From the NCBI GenBank assembly GCA_050732995.1, contig JBOHSA010000251.1, positions 1-21,346 on the forward strand: DNA of 21,346 nt, given 5' to 3'. Shown here in pieces: positions 8,174 through 15,879 of this stretch. The first letter of the stretch is position 1, and every line of letters starts with the position of its first letter. This DNA is from JBOHSA01 sp050732995 (GTDB taxonomy: Bacteria; Gemmatimonadota; Gemmatimonadetes; Gemmatimonadales; GWC2-71-9). The notes beneath the pieces are model-generated. The model searched no databases and had not been told where the DNA came from. It saw only the letters and a list, made by a program, of their open reading frames with translations. The translations under genes and the position numbers were made by a program.

Positions 8174-9280
8174 GTGCCCGTCACCGACGGGCGCGGCCTC
8201 AACCGGTTCATCGCCTTCCCCTACGATCACTACCGCGGCGACCCGCAGTGGGTGCCCCAGCTGCGGCGGGATGTCCACACTCTGCTCTCTCCCGCCCGGA
8301 ACCCGTTCTTTCAGCACGCCGAAGCGCAGTACTTCCTGGCGGTCCGGCGCTCGGACGGGCGGGCGGTCGGGCGGATCGCGGCCATCAAGAACGACGCCCA
8401 CAACCGGGTGCACGAGGACCGGGTGGGCTTTTACGGGTTCTTCGAATCGGCGGACGACCCGGCCGTGGCGGCCGCGTTGTTCGACGCGGCGGCGGCCTGG
8501 CTCCGTGGCAAGGGCTGCGACACGATGCGCGGGCCGATGAGCCCGTCCATCAACGACGAGTGCGGCCTGCTGATCCACGGGTTCGACTCGCCGCCGACCC
8601 TGCTCATGCCCCACAACCCGGCCTACTACGTCGGCCTGCACGACACCAACCGCTTCGTCAAGGCGATGGACCTGCTGGTGTACCAAGTGGACGCCGGCAC
8701 CGGGCCGCCGGAGCGCTACGAACGCGCCGCCACGCTCATCGCGCAACGCAAGGGCATCCGGCTGCGTCCGCTCAACATGAAGCGCTTCGCGGCCGAGGTG
8801 GAGCTGGTGAAGCGGCTGTACAACCAGGCGTGGGAGCGGAATTGGGGGTTCGTCCCGCTGACGGAAGCGGAAATCGACCACCTGGCCAAGCAGCTCAAGC
8901 CGATCGTGGTGCCGGACTACGTGTGCTTCGCCGAGCGCGGTGGCGACGTGGTCGGCTTCGCCGTCGCGCTGCCCGACTTGAACATGGCCCTGAAGCACAA
9001 TCCGTCGGGCCGGCTGTTCCCCGGGATCCTGAAAGTCCTGTGGCACGCCCGCAGGATCCCCCGGACGCGGGTAGCCCTGCTGGGCGTGGTGCCGGAGCTG
9101 CGCGGCTCGGGCGTGGATGCACTGATGTACCATTGGATCTGGACGCACGCCGTGCGACACGGGACCACCTGGGGCGAAGCCGGATGGATTCTCGAGAACA
9201 ATCCGGTGATGCGACACGGGGCCGAGCGGATGGGCTTCCGCCACTACAAGACGTACCGCGTCTACGACAAGCCGCTGTGA
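8174..9280 (+). CDS. GNAT-fold acyltransferase, candidate bacterial ceramide synthase (bCerS-like)
   Basis: About 368 aa from GTG 8174. A CTG at 8156, which would overlap the previous TGA as CTGA, would add SAVEIV and gives a more typical N-terminus for this family, so the true start is open. The protein begins with a RFIAFPYDHYRGDPQWVP segment and has MRGPMSPSINDECGLLIHGF in the middle, both characteristic of a long GNAT-like family seen beside serine palmitoyltransferase genes. Near the end, VVPELRGSGVDALMYHWIW (Arg310, Gly313) resembles the acyl-CoA-binding motif A of GNAT enzymes. In Caulobacter a GNAT-like protein performs N-acylation in ceramide synthesis; assignment here rests on family type and position. 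An ordinary N-acetyltransferase is the alternative. The stop overlaps the next gene by GTGA. Confidence 0.75.
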   Translation: MPVTDGRGLNRFIAFPYDHYRGDPQWVPQLRRDVHTLLSPARNPFFQHAEAQYFLAVRRSDGRAVGRIAAIKNDAHNRVHEDRVGFYGFFESADDPAVAAALFDAAAAWLRGKGCDTMRGPMSPSINDECGLLIHGFDSPPTLLMPHNPAYYVGLHDTNRFVKAMDLLVYQVDAGTGPPERYERAATLIAQRKGIRLRPLNMKRFAAEVELVKRLYNQAWERNWGFVPLTEAEIDHLAKQLKPIVVPDYVCFAERGGDVVGFAVALPDLNMALKHNPSGRLFPGILKVLWHARRIPRTRVALLGVVPELRGSGVDALMYHWIWTHAVRHGTTWGEAGWILENNPVMRHGAERMGFRHYKTYRVYDKPL

Positions 9281-10254
9281 ACGTGTTCGTCACGGGCGGG
9301 ACGGGCTTCGTGGGGGCCCATCTCGTGCGCACGCTGGTCGAGCGCGGCGACCGGGTCACGTGCCTAGTGCGCGACCCCGCCAAGCCGGTGGCCCTGGGCT
9401 GGCGCGACGTCGGGATCGTGCGGGGCGACCTGGACGACCCCGGGGCGTTGCGCGCCGGCTGCGCGGACGCCGAGGTAGTGTACCACCTCGCCGGCCGGAT
9501 CAGCGCGCGGAATCTGGTGGAATTCATGCGCGCCAACCGCGACGGGACCGCCAACCTGCTGGAAGCGGCGGCGGGCGGAGACGCCGCGTCGTCGCGGCGG
9601 CTCGTGCTGGTGTCCTCGCTCGCCGCGGCGGGGCCCACGACGCCGGGCCACCCGATCGACGAGACGCACCGGCCGCAGCCGGTGACCGATTACGGGCGCA
9701 GCAAGCTGGCCGCGGAGTTGCTGACGCGGGCGGCGCCGATCCCCTGGACGATTGTCCGCCCCCCGATCGTGTACGGCGAATGGGATCGTGAAGTGCTGAA
9801 GATCTTCCGGCTGGCACGGCTGGGGATCGGCACCGTCGTGGGCGACGGATCGCAGGAGTTGTCGCTCATCTACGCGGGCGATCTCGCCGAGGCGCTGATC
9901 GCGGCCGGGACCGCGCCCGGCGCGGCCGGCCGGGTGTACTACGCCGCGCACCCCGACCCGATCAGCAGCCGCGCGCTGGCGCGCGCGGTGGGGCGGGCGG
10001 TGGACCGGACGGTGCGCCTCGTGCCGCTCCCGGGCCCGCTCGCCCACGCCGTCCTGTGGATCATCGGCACCCTCGCGAACTTCGCCGGTCGGGCGACGAT
10101 CCTGTCGGCCGACAAGGCCAACGAGTTCCTCGCGCCCGCCTGGACCTGCCGGAGCGATGCGTTGATGCGCGACACGGGCTGGCGGGCGCGCACCGACCTG
10201 GAGCCCGGCCTGCGACGGACGGCGGACTGGTACCGACAGCAGGGATGGCTGTGA
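9277..10254 (+). CDS. extended SDR (NAD-dependent epimerase fold), candidate ceramide/3-ketosphinganine reductase
   Basis: 325 aa from a GTG at 9277 that overlaps the preceding stop as GTGA; a second GTG at 9283 is possible. The N-terminal dinucleotide site is VFVTGGTGFVGAHLV. Catalytic residues are Tyr139 and Lys143 in DYGRSKLAAE, with Ser-Ser in LVLVSSLAAAGP. The PIVYGEWDREVLKIFRLA stretch follows the family's substrate region, and the chain ends in WYRQQGWL. The protein closely resembles the second reductase of the window (14836-15816), including the last residues. In bacterial ceramide pathways an SDR of this class (CerR) reduces the 3-keto group; placement directly after the synthase and acyltransferase supports that role. 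Substrate is inferred. Confidence 0.8.
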   Translation: MNVFVTGGTGFVGAHLVRTLVERGDRVTCLVRDPAKPVALGWRDVGIVRGDLDDPGALRAGCADAEVVYHLAGRISARNLVEFMRANRDGTANLLEAAAGGDAASSRRLVLVSSLAAAGPTTPGHPIDETHRPQPVTDYGRSKLAAELLTRAAPIPWTIVRPPIVYGEWDREVLKIFRLARLGIGTVVGDGSQELSLIYAGDLAEALIAAGTAPGAAGRVYYAAHPDPISSRALARAVGRAVDRTVRLVPLPGPLAHAVLWIIGTLANFAGRATILSADKANEFLAPAWTCRSDALMRDTGWRARTDLEPGLRRTADWYRQQGWL

Positions 10255-11165
10255 ACGGCGAACCGCTCGGACGCTTCACGCCGCTGGACTGGGCCACCGT
10301 GGCGTACGTTGCGGCGGCCACGGTGGCGGTGCTGTTCTCGTTTTCCGGAGAGGATGCGCCCGGGTGGGGCTGGTTGCTCGCCGGTCATGGGCTGCTGGCG
10401 CTGCTCGTCTGGGTCGCGCCGCGCGCGCGCCAGGCCGGGCCGGTGGGCCGCTTTCTCGGCGACTGGTACCCGATGCTGCTCCTCGGGGCGCTGTACGCCG
10501 AAATCGGGGTGCTGACCCTGGACGCGGGATTCCAGAACGATTGGCCGGTGCAGCGCCTCGAGGCGTGGGCGTTCGGATCCCAGGTGTCCTATCGCTGGAT
10601 CCGCGAAATGCCCAGCCCCATGTTCTCCTGGCTGATGCACGCCTGCTACCTGGCCTACTACCCGATCCTCTACGCCTCGCCGCTCGGACTGTGGGTTACC
10701 GGCCGCCGGGAGGCCGCCCGCCGCACGATCTTCGCCGTCATGACCACGTTTTTCCTGTGCTACTTGGTCTTTCTGTTCTTTCCGGTAGCCGGCCCGCGGT
10801 ACGCGTTCGACCTGCCGCACAACGCCGCCACCGAGGTCGGCCCGGCGCGCCTCGCCCAGTGGCTGCTGGACAAGGGCGATTCCTGGGGGGCGGCGTTCCC
10901 CTCATCCCACGTCGCCGCCGCCGTCGTCGCCGCCGGGATGGCGCTCCGCTATTGGTGGCCCTTGGGGCTCGCGCTGGTCCCGTTCACCGCCGGCCTCATC
11001 GTGGCCGTGGTATACGGTCAGTTCCATTACGCCGTGGACTCCCTGGCGGGGCTCGTGGTGGCGGCGGGGGTGTTGGGTGTGATGCGGCTGCAGAAGGACG
11101 TACCGGCCGCCGCCGCGCAGCCGGCACCCGGGTCAGTGGTGGGTGTGCTCGGGACTTCCGCCTAG
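10251..11165 (+). CDS. PAP2/AUR1-like integral membrane phosphotransferase or phosphatase (sphingolipid headgroup step)
   Basis: 304 aa from GTG 10251, with AGGG six bases upstream and a GTGA overlap with the previous stop; ATG 10245 is possible but has AGGG directly abutting it. About six hydrophobic membrane segments. PAP2 signature: AAFPSSHVAAAVVAAGM with His220, and GQFHYAVDSLAG with His259 and Asp263. The arrangement (SSH in one loop, HYxxD about 40 residues later, a YLAYYPI segment before them) matches the PAP2_3 group that includes fungal inositol-phosphorylceramide synthase AUR1 and sphingomyelin synthases. In this operon it would add a phospho-headgroup to ceramide or remove phosphate. 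Which one cannot be decided from the sequence. The tail overlaps the convergent gene by 33 bases. Confidence 0.82.
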   Translation: MNGEPLGRFTPLDWATVAYVAAATVAVLFSFSGEDAPGWGWLLAGHGLLALLVWVAPRARQAGPVGRFLGDWYPMLLLGALYAEIGVLTLDAGFQNDWPVQRLEAWAFGSQVSYRWIREMPSPMFSWLMHACYLAYYPILYASPLGLWVTGRREAARRTIFAVMTTFFLCYLVFLFFPVAGPRYAFDLPHNAATEVGPARLAQWLLDKGDSWGAAFPSSHVAAAVVAAGMALRYWWPLGLALVPFTAGLIVAVVYGQFHYAVDSLAGLVVAAGVLGVMRLQKDVPAAAAQPAPGSVVGVLGTSA

Positions 11166-12179
11166 CCGCCGGAGGGCGTGCAGCAGATCCCGGCGGTAGA
11201 GCAGGTCCGTAGTGTCGGCCGCCGGCCAGGTGGTCCCGCGATCGGGAATGAACAACCCCGCCACCACTCCCATCCCCCCGGCTTTCAGCACATGGCCCGT
11301 CGGATTGTCGTACTCTACCGTCACGCGATAGCGATGCTCCGGCACGATCCGCGCGCCGAGTCGGGTCCAGCCGTAGAGGCGCCCGATCGGCATCGACAAC
11401 ACACGCCCGGCGGAGTCGGTGACGGGGGTCGCCCGGTAGATGACGGCCCCGGTCGCCGCGTCCGCCAGCTCGATCGACCGCCCGTACTGATGCACGTGGC
11501 CGCCGACCGCGGCGATAGTTCCCGGCACGGCGGGGCTGCCTTCGTAGCTCCGAGTGGAGCGCCCCGGCGGCAGATCGAACGACTTGTCCCCCACCGGAAA
11601 GGCGACGTCGAGCTGCCACGGGAAGACCTGGAACACCGGCCAGGGCCGCCGGGCGGGCGTATACAGAAGGACGAGCCGCGTGCGCGCGCCGCGGTACGCC
11701 ACCGCCGTCGGATTCTGCAGCATCACGCTCGCGACCAGGCGCTCCCCTTTCCGGACCGGGAACCCGAGCAGCAGGCGCGGCATGCGGACGGTCCCGGTCT
11801 CCTTGCCCGCCGCGATCAAGCGGCGCGAGATCGGGAGGAAGAGCTCGCGATGCGCGGGATCGATCAGATTAAAATGATGGACGAGCTCGGCGGGAAGCAC
11901 GCGGCCGGCGCTGTCCACCACTTCCACCCGGAAGCCGTAGACGGCGCCGCTCAAGGGCAGCTCCGCCACTGCCACGGGGGGCTGCCGGCCGCCGTGGTGG
12001 GCCATGCCCGCCGGCAAGTCCACCGGCGCGAGCTCGATCGCCAGCTCGCCTTCGGCCGCCAGGACCTCGACGCGGGCCTGCGGGAGGTCGTTCAGGCTCT
12101 CCGTCCGTGCCGGAGGCGGCGCGTCAACGGCGAGACCAAACACCACCAGCGTGATCGGGAGGCTGGATCGTTGGAGCAT
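11133..12179 (-). CDS. secreted protein with PHM/type II copper monooxygenase-like ligand pattern
   Basis: 348 aa from ATG 12179; an upstream in-frame ATG at 12221 is unlikely because a good promoter lies between them. The N-terminus is hydrophobic (LPITLVVFGLAV), suggesting export. Possible metal ligands are His101-His102 (ELVHHFNLID), His228 and His230 (GGHVHQYGRSIEL) and Met303 (KAGGMGVVAGLFIPD). In peptidylglycine alpha-hydroxylating monooxygenase the copper ligands are a His-His pair, a later His, then HxH and a Met; order and spacing here are close (126 residues HH to HxH, 73 from HxH to Met). The middle His seems absent (MLQNPT where an HYG is expected). A SURNod19-type or other beta-sandwich metal protein is the alternative. 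Its own promoter is visible at 12193-12221. No direct link to lipids is evident. Confidence 0.6.
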   Translation of the reverse strand: MLQRSSLPITLVVFGLAVDAPPPARTESLNDLPQARVEVLAAEGELAIELAPVDLPAGMAHHGGRQPPVAVAELPLSGAVYGFRVEVVDSAGRVLPAELVHHFNLIDPAHRELFLPISRRLIAAGKETGTVRMPRLLLGFPVRKGERLVASVMLQNPTAVAYRGARTRLVLLYTPARRPWPVFQVFPWQLDVAFPVGDKSFDLPPGRSTRSYEGSPAVPGTIAAVGGHVHQYGRSIELADAATGAVIYRATPVTDSAGRVLSMPIGRLYGWTRLGARIVPEHRYRVTVEYDNPTGHVLKAGGMGVVAGLFIPDRGTTWPAADTTDLLYRRDLLHALRRLGGSPEHTHH

Positions 12180-12192
12180 TGGGCGCCAACAA

Positions 12193-12221
12193 CTTGTACA
12201 GGCTTCGTCGGAGCCCGTCAA
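12193..12221 (-). promoter_or_regulatory. sigma70-like promoter for the PHM-like gene
   Basis: On the - strand TTGACG (12221-12216), a 17-base spacer and TACAAG (12198-12193) form a good -35/-10 pair, 14 bases ahead of the ATG at 12179. A second TTGACG lies 17 bases upstream (12239-12234), separated by a run of C. The -35 sequence is the same TTGACGG seen in the tandem sites elsewhere in the cluster, but here the partner is not at an 11-base period. Confidence 0.5.
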
Positions 12222-12234
12222 GCGGGGGGGTACG

Positions 12235-12930
12235 TCAACGCGTCAGGATGAACCAGTCCTGGGACACTCCCACGAGCCAGTGCACCACGGCGATGTACCA
12301 GATGGAGCCCGTACGTAGCGCGATGCGCCCGAACAGGAGGCCGGCCGGGAGGGCGGCGGCTGTTTCATCGAGCGCCCGTCCGAAGTGGGCCAGGACGGAA
12401 AGCGCCGTCTGGACCCCATTCGCAGGCCCCGCGCCGATGCGTGGTCGGAGGCCGAACAGCAGCACCCCGCGGAAGAGCACTTCCCAGGCGCCATAGTACA
12501 ACAGCTGGGCCAGGGCGTACGGCGCGAACCCGGCGAGCTGGGCCGGCGTCGCGGGATCGAGCGGGTAGACGCCGCGGAGCCCGGCAGACCGGGAGCCGAT
12601 CCACCCGGCCAGGATCGCCAGGGGGACCCCGACCCCCAGCCAGACGAGCCCTTCGCGCCACCGGCCGTGTCCGAGGCCGAGCTCCCGCAGCGAGACGCGG
12701 GTGAGCCCGCGCGCGAGCAGGAGAGGCAGGACCCCCAGGAGCACCGCCGCGGCGACGTAATGCCGCGCGCTGGAGAGCGGCCCCCACGTGAGCGGAACCC
12801 ATCCACGCGCTGGGGAAAACACCCCGATCGTGTCCGCGCGCGCGACGTAGTGAAACACGACCAGCAGCGTCGTCGCCGCGACAACCAGCCACTCGCTCCG
12901 CGTCTGGGCTCCCGCCGGGTAGGAGGTCAC
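12235..12930 (-). CDS. CPBP-family intramembrane protease-like protein with altered first motif
   Basis: 231 aa, about six membrane segments. The start is a GTG at 12930 that overlaps the preceding reductase stop as GTGA (12927-12930), with GAGG-type sequence in that gene's end. The three CPBP (Abi/RCE1) motifs are recognisable: WEVLFRGVLLFGL (Glu150, Arg154), SVLAHFGR (His182) and VVHWLVGVSQDW (His217). Normally the first motif is EExxxR; here the first Glu is Trp149 (codon TGG), and the Phe usual before the second motif His is Ser. Family members are membrane endopeptidases or lack activity and act as accessory factors. It is the fourth gene of a tightly overlapping set (reductase, PAP2, reductase, this), so a role in the same lipid or envelope process is likely. 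Confidence 0.75.
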   Translation of the reverse strand: MTSYPAGAQTRSEWLVVAATTLLVVFHYVARADTIGVFSPARGWVPLTWGPLSSARHYVAAAVLLGVLPLLLARGLTRVSLRELGLGHGRWREGLVWLGVGVPLAILAGWIGSRSAGLRGVYPLDPATPAQLAGFAPYALAQLLYYGAWEVLFRGVLLFGLRPRIGAGPANGVQTALSVLAHFGRALDETAAALPAGLLFGRIALRTGSIWYIAVVHWLVGVSQDWFILTR

Positions 12931-13916
12931 GCCGCCTCCCGCGCGGCCACACCCTGCAGCCAGGCGATGGTTTCGGCGAGCCCTTGCCGGAGCGGGCGCG
13001 GCGCGTAGCCCAGCTCGCGGCGGGCGAGGGCGATGTCGGCGCGGCGATCCTCCAGGAACACGCGGACCCAGCCGGGCGTGATCGGCGCCCTCCCCCCGAG
13101 GCGGCCCCAGAGCGCAGCGGCGTGAGCCGCCGCCAACACGAGCACCGGTGGCAGTACCACCACCCGCCGCCGCACGCCGACGACCTCGCTTGCCAGCTCG
13201 AGGAGCCGTCGGAGCGAGGCATTCTCGCCACCCAGCACGTAGTGAGCACCCCGCCGGCCGCGCTGCGCGGCGAGCACGATTCCGGCAGCCACGTCGTCCG
13301 CGTGGACGTAGCTGCCCAGCACGTCACCGTCCGCGAGCCGCACGCGGAATCGCCCGCTCAGGTACAGCCCCACCACCCGAGTAACGGCGTTCGCATCGGT
13401 GAGGGGACCCGGACCGTACACTCGCGTCGGATGCACGATCACCGCCTGTCGTCCCTGGGCCGCGTAGGACTCGACCAGCCGCTCGCCCGCGCGCTTCGTC
13501 TGTTCGTACGGCGTGAGGCGGGCCACACCGCTTTGCCCCGGGGCGGGTCGAAAGGGCGGCAGCGTGAGGATGGTGGACACGTGCACCAGCCGCTCGACCT
13601 GGCAGTCCCACGCGGCCTGCAGCAGCCGCTCCACAGCCTCCACGTTCACCGCGGCGAACTCGCGGGGATCCCGGGACCAGGCACGCGCGCATGCGGCGAG
13701 GTGTAGCACCGTGCGGACCCCCTCCACCGCGTCTGGCAGCGCGACCGGGTCGCCCACGTCGCCCTGCCGGATGTCGACCCGACCGCGGATCGCCTCGGGG
13801 AGAGCCTCCGGCCGCCGGACAAGCACTCGCACCGGCGCGCCGGCGGCGACGAGCCGACGCACGACGTAGCTGCCGATGAACCCCGTGGCCCCGGTGACCA
13901 GGGTGAGGCCCCTCAT
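12927..13916 (-). CDS. extended SDR (NAD-dependent epimerase/dihydroflavonol-reductase fold), third reductase of the cluster
   Basis: 329 aa from ATG 13916, which overlaps the PAP2 stop as ATGA. Longer upstream starts are rejected because they run through the PAP2 gene. The NAD(P) site is TLVTGATGFIGSYVVRRL; catalytic Tyr137 and Lys141 sit in PYEQTKRAGE; HVSTI provides the Ser. Then come VIVHPTRVYGPGP and a C-terminal region that contains a hydrophobic helix (VLVLAAAHAAALWGRL). It differs from the other two reductases: YEQTK instead of YGRSK and no terminal GWL, so it probably acts on another substrate or step. It is translationally coupled to both neighbours. Substrate unknown; sterol/hopanoid-type or ceramide-type reduction are both possible. 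Confidence 0.82.
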   Translation of the reverse strand: MRGLTLVTGATGFIGSYVVRRLVAAGAPVRVLVRRPEALPEAIRGRVDIRQGDVGDPVALPDAVEGVRTVLHLAACARAWSRDPREFAAVNVEAVERLLQAAWDCQVERLVHVSTILTLPPFRPAPGQSGVARLTPYEQTKRAGERLVESYAAQGRQAVIVHPTRVYGPGPLTDANAVTRVVGLYLSGRFRVRLADGDVLGSYVHADDVAAGIVLAAQRGRRGAHYVLGGENASLRRLLELASEVVGVRRRVVVLPPVLVLAAAHAAALWGRLGGRAPITPGWVRVFLEDRRADIALARRELGYAPRPLRQGLAETIAWLQGVAAREAA

Positions 13917-14845
13917 GCGACACTTCCCGTCGTTCGCGGCGTCAAGCGGCTCGGCGGGAACACGGGCTCGAAGGCGTGCCGGGGGCGGCACAGCGCCGGG
14001 ATGCGGATCCGCAACAGCGCCGGTGCGACCGCAGCCTGCAGCACGAGCGCCCAGACAAGCCCGGCGGTCGCGTCGATGGCGTAGTGGTTCTGCGTGTACA
14101 CCGTGGCGAAGATCACCCCCACGGCTTCCGCCGTGAGCACCGCGGCGACGATCGGCCGGAACCAACGCCAGCCGAGGTAGGCAATCGTCACGGCCCCGGC
14201 CACATGTGAGCTCGGGAAGGCGGTGCCGAGTGAATCCCCCGCGTGCAACGCGCCGTGCACGAGACGGTAGAACCAACCGTCGCTGAGCGCTCCGGTGAAC
14301 CGCGGAAGGGTGTGCCCCGGCCCGTCCACCGGAAAAGCCACGTAGATCAGATAGCACGCCAGGTAGGTGACCAGGAGCCCGAACGTGATGTCCCGCAGGG
14401 CGTCCAGTCGGCCCGCGGCCCCGACGAGGATCGGCGGGAGAAAGATGAGCGGGTAGTACGCGAAGTACACAAGATGCATGGCCTCGCTCAGCCAAGGGTA
14501 GGGCATCCGCGGCATCCACACGGCGTTGAGGTGGACGCCGAAGATCGCGAGGTCGAGCGCCGCGATCCTCGCATCATTCCCCGTGGCGTGCAGCAGCTCG
14601 CGCACCAATCCGAGTTCGCTCCAGAAGCCCAGCAACCACAGGAGGGGGTAGATCTCGCGCAACACGCGCCCGGGTGCGGACAGCCGGGCGTCTGCCCGGT
14701 GGAGCAGGCTCGGTAGCGCGAGCGCCGCCGCGTGGGCAACGAAGATCACGCCCCCGTACCCGGCGCGCGGCACCAGCACGGCCCACACGACTGCGAGCAC
14801 CGCGTTGTACGCGGCGAAGAGCCAGTCGACCGGCCTCAGAGCCAT
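13913..14845 (-). CDS. second PAP2/AUR1-like integral membrane enzyme
   Basis: 310 aa from ATG 14845 (MALRPVDWLF); longer reading is rejected because the upstream part lies in the reductase gene, whose end it overlaps by 10 bases. About six membrane segments. PAP2 signature: TAFPSSHVAGAVTIAYLGW with His214, and TQNHYAIDATAGL with His254 and Asp258. An ELGLVRELLH segment, HLVYFAYYPLIF and YVAFPVDGPGH before them parallel EIGVLTLDAG, YLAYYPILY and FFPVAGPRY in the enzyme at 10251-11165, so the two are paralogs of the same PAP2_3/AUR1-like type. A reductase-PAP2 module thus occurs twice in the window. Headgroup transferase versus lipid phosphatase cannot be settled. Confidence 0.82.
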   Translation of the reverse strand: MALRPVDWLFAAYNAVLAVVWAVLVPRAGYGGVIFVAHAAALALPSLLHRADARLSAPGRVLREIYPLLWLLGFWSELGLVRELLHATGNDARIAALDLAIFGVHLNAVWMPRMPYPWLSEAMHLVYFAYYPLIFLPPILVGAAGRLDALRDITFGLLVTYLACYLIYVAFPVDGPGHTLPRFTGALSDGWFYRLVHGALHAGDSLGTAFPSSHVAGAVTIAYLGWRWFRPIVAAVLTAEAVGVIFATVYTQNHYAIDATAGLVWALVLQAAVAPALLRIRIPALCRPRHAFEPVFPPSRLTPRTTGSVA

Positions 14846-15816
14846 CCGGCCTCCGCGTACCACCGCGCGGTCTCGGCGACGCCGCGGCCGACGGCGTACG
14901 CCGGGCGGAACCCGAGGTCGGCCATGACCCGCGTGGGGTCGCACACCCAGCGCGCGGCCACGATCTCGCGCACCTTGTCGCAATTGAGGATCGCGGCGGT
15001 GCGACGGGCCCGGGCGCCGATCTCCGCGGCGAGGCCGAGGACCCGCCCCACCAGGGCCGGTACGCTGATGAGCGCGGGCGCGCGGCCGAGCGCGCCGCCG
15101 ACGGCCCGCGCGAAGTCCCGCCACGACACGGGCTCCGGATGCGCCACGCAATACGTCCGCCCGATCGCGGCCTCAGCGGTCGCCGCCGCGAGCAGGGCCT
15201 GCACCAGATCGCGCACGTACAGCAGGCTGAGCTCCCGGTCCCAGCCGCCGATGGTGAGCGCCACACCCCACCGCACCAGCCGAAATAGCGTCAGGATGCC
15301 GCGCTCGCGCGGGCCGTACACCGCCGCGAGCCGGAGCACCGTGGTCGGCACCCGCGCCGAGAAGGCGTGGGCCACCGTTTCCGCGAGGAGCTTCGAGCGG
15401 CCGTAGTGCGACAACGGGTAGGGCACCGTCTCCGAGTCGAGGGCGTCAGCGCCGCGGCATGGCCCGACCGCCGCGAGCGACGAGGCGAGGATCACGCGGG
15501 GCGCCCCGGCGCCCAGCGACGCAGCCGCCCGGAACACACGCGCCGTCCCCTCCGTGTTCACGGCGTAGTAGTCCGCCGGGCGCCGGGCGCAGGTCAGCCC
15601 CGCGAGGTGGAACACCACCGCGGCGCCTTCGAACGCCTCGGCCAGCCGCCGCTCCTGATCCACTCCGATGTCGCGAAAGACGATCGGAAGCCCCCGCACC
15701 CACCCCCGGCCTGCGCCGGGCCGCTCAATCCCCACGACCTCGTCGCCCCGGGCAACCAGCGCTTCGATGAGATGGCTTCCGATGAATCCGGCGGCGCCCG
15801 TGACGACGGCACGCAT
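14836..15816 (-). CDS. extended SDR, paralog of the operon reductase (CerR-like)
   Basis: 326 aa from ATG 15816, with GGAG seven bases upstream. The NAD(P) site is VVTGAAGFIGSHLIEAL; catalytic Tyr138 and Lys142 lie in HYGRSKLLAE; SSLAAVGP precedes them. It shares with the reductase at 9277-10254 the SSLAA-GP stretch, the YGRSKL-AE stretch, the pattern R/Q-ELSL-Y-DL-AL, the AHP-P-S segment, and the ending WYAEAGWL against WYRQQGWL. It is therefore a paralog of the same step or a reductase for a related lipid. A tandem TTGAC repeat site with a TACGAT -10 lies just upstream (15845-15879), and the PAP2 gene follows with a 10-base overlap. Confidence 0.83.
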   Translation of the reverse strand: MRAVVTGAAGFIGSHLIEALVARGDEVVGIERPGAGRGWVRGLPIVFRDIGVDQERRLAEAFEGAAVVFHLAGLTCARRPADYYAVNTEGTARVFRAAASLGAGAPRVILASSLAAVGPCRGADALDSETVPYPLSHYGRSKLLAETVAHAFSARVPTTVLRLAAVYGPRERGILTLFRLVRWGVALTIGGWDRELSLLYVRDLVQALLAAATAEAAIGRTYCVAHPEPVSWRDFARAVGGALGRAPALISVPALVGRVLGLAAEIGARARRTAAILNCDKVREIVAARWVCDPTRVMADLGFRPAYAVGRGVAETARWYAEAGWL

Positions 15817-15844
15817 GAGACCGCTCCGTGAATGTGCGCGACCG

Positions 15845-15879
15845 ATCGTACCAGGCGGCGGTCAAGACCCCGTCAAGCC
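15845..15879 (-). promoter_or_regulatory. SARP-type tandem heptamer promoter upstream of the second reductase
   Basis: On the - strand: TTGACGG, 4 bases, TTGACCG (11-base period), 8 bases, TACGAT (15850-15845). On the + strand it reads TCAAGAC at 15862-15868 and TCAAGCC at 15873-15879. The -10 would give a leader of about 22 bases that contains GGAG. The far repeat overlaps the TGA stop of the desaturase gene (15873-15875). The third, degenerate copy CCAGGCG at 15851-15857 keeps the 11-base period. Confidence 0.6.

Noticed and set aside
12216..12239. Two TTGACG copies ahead of the PHM-like gene as a fourth SARP site
   Set aside because: They are 17 bases apart, not 11, and the nearer one makes a normal -35 with a 17-base spacer to TACAAG, so an ordinary promoter explains it.
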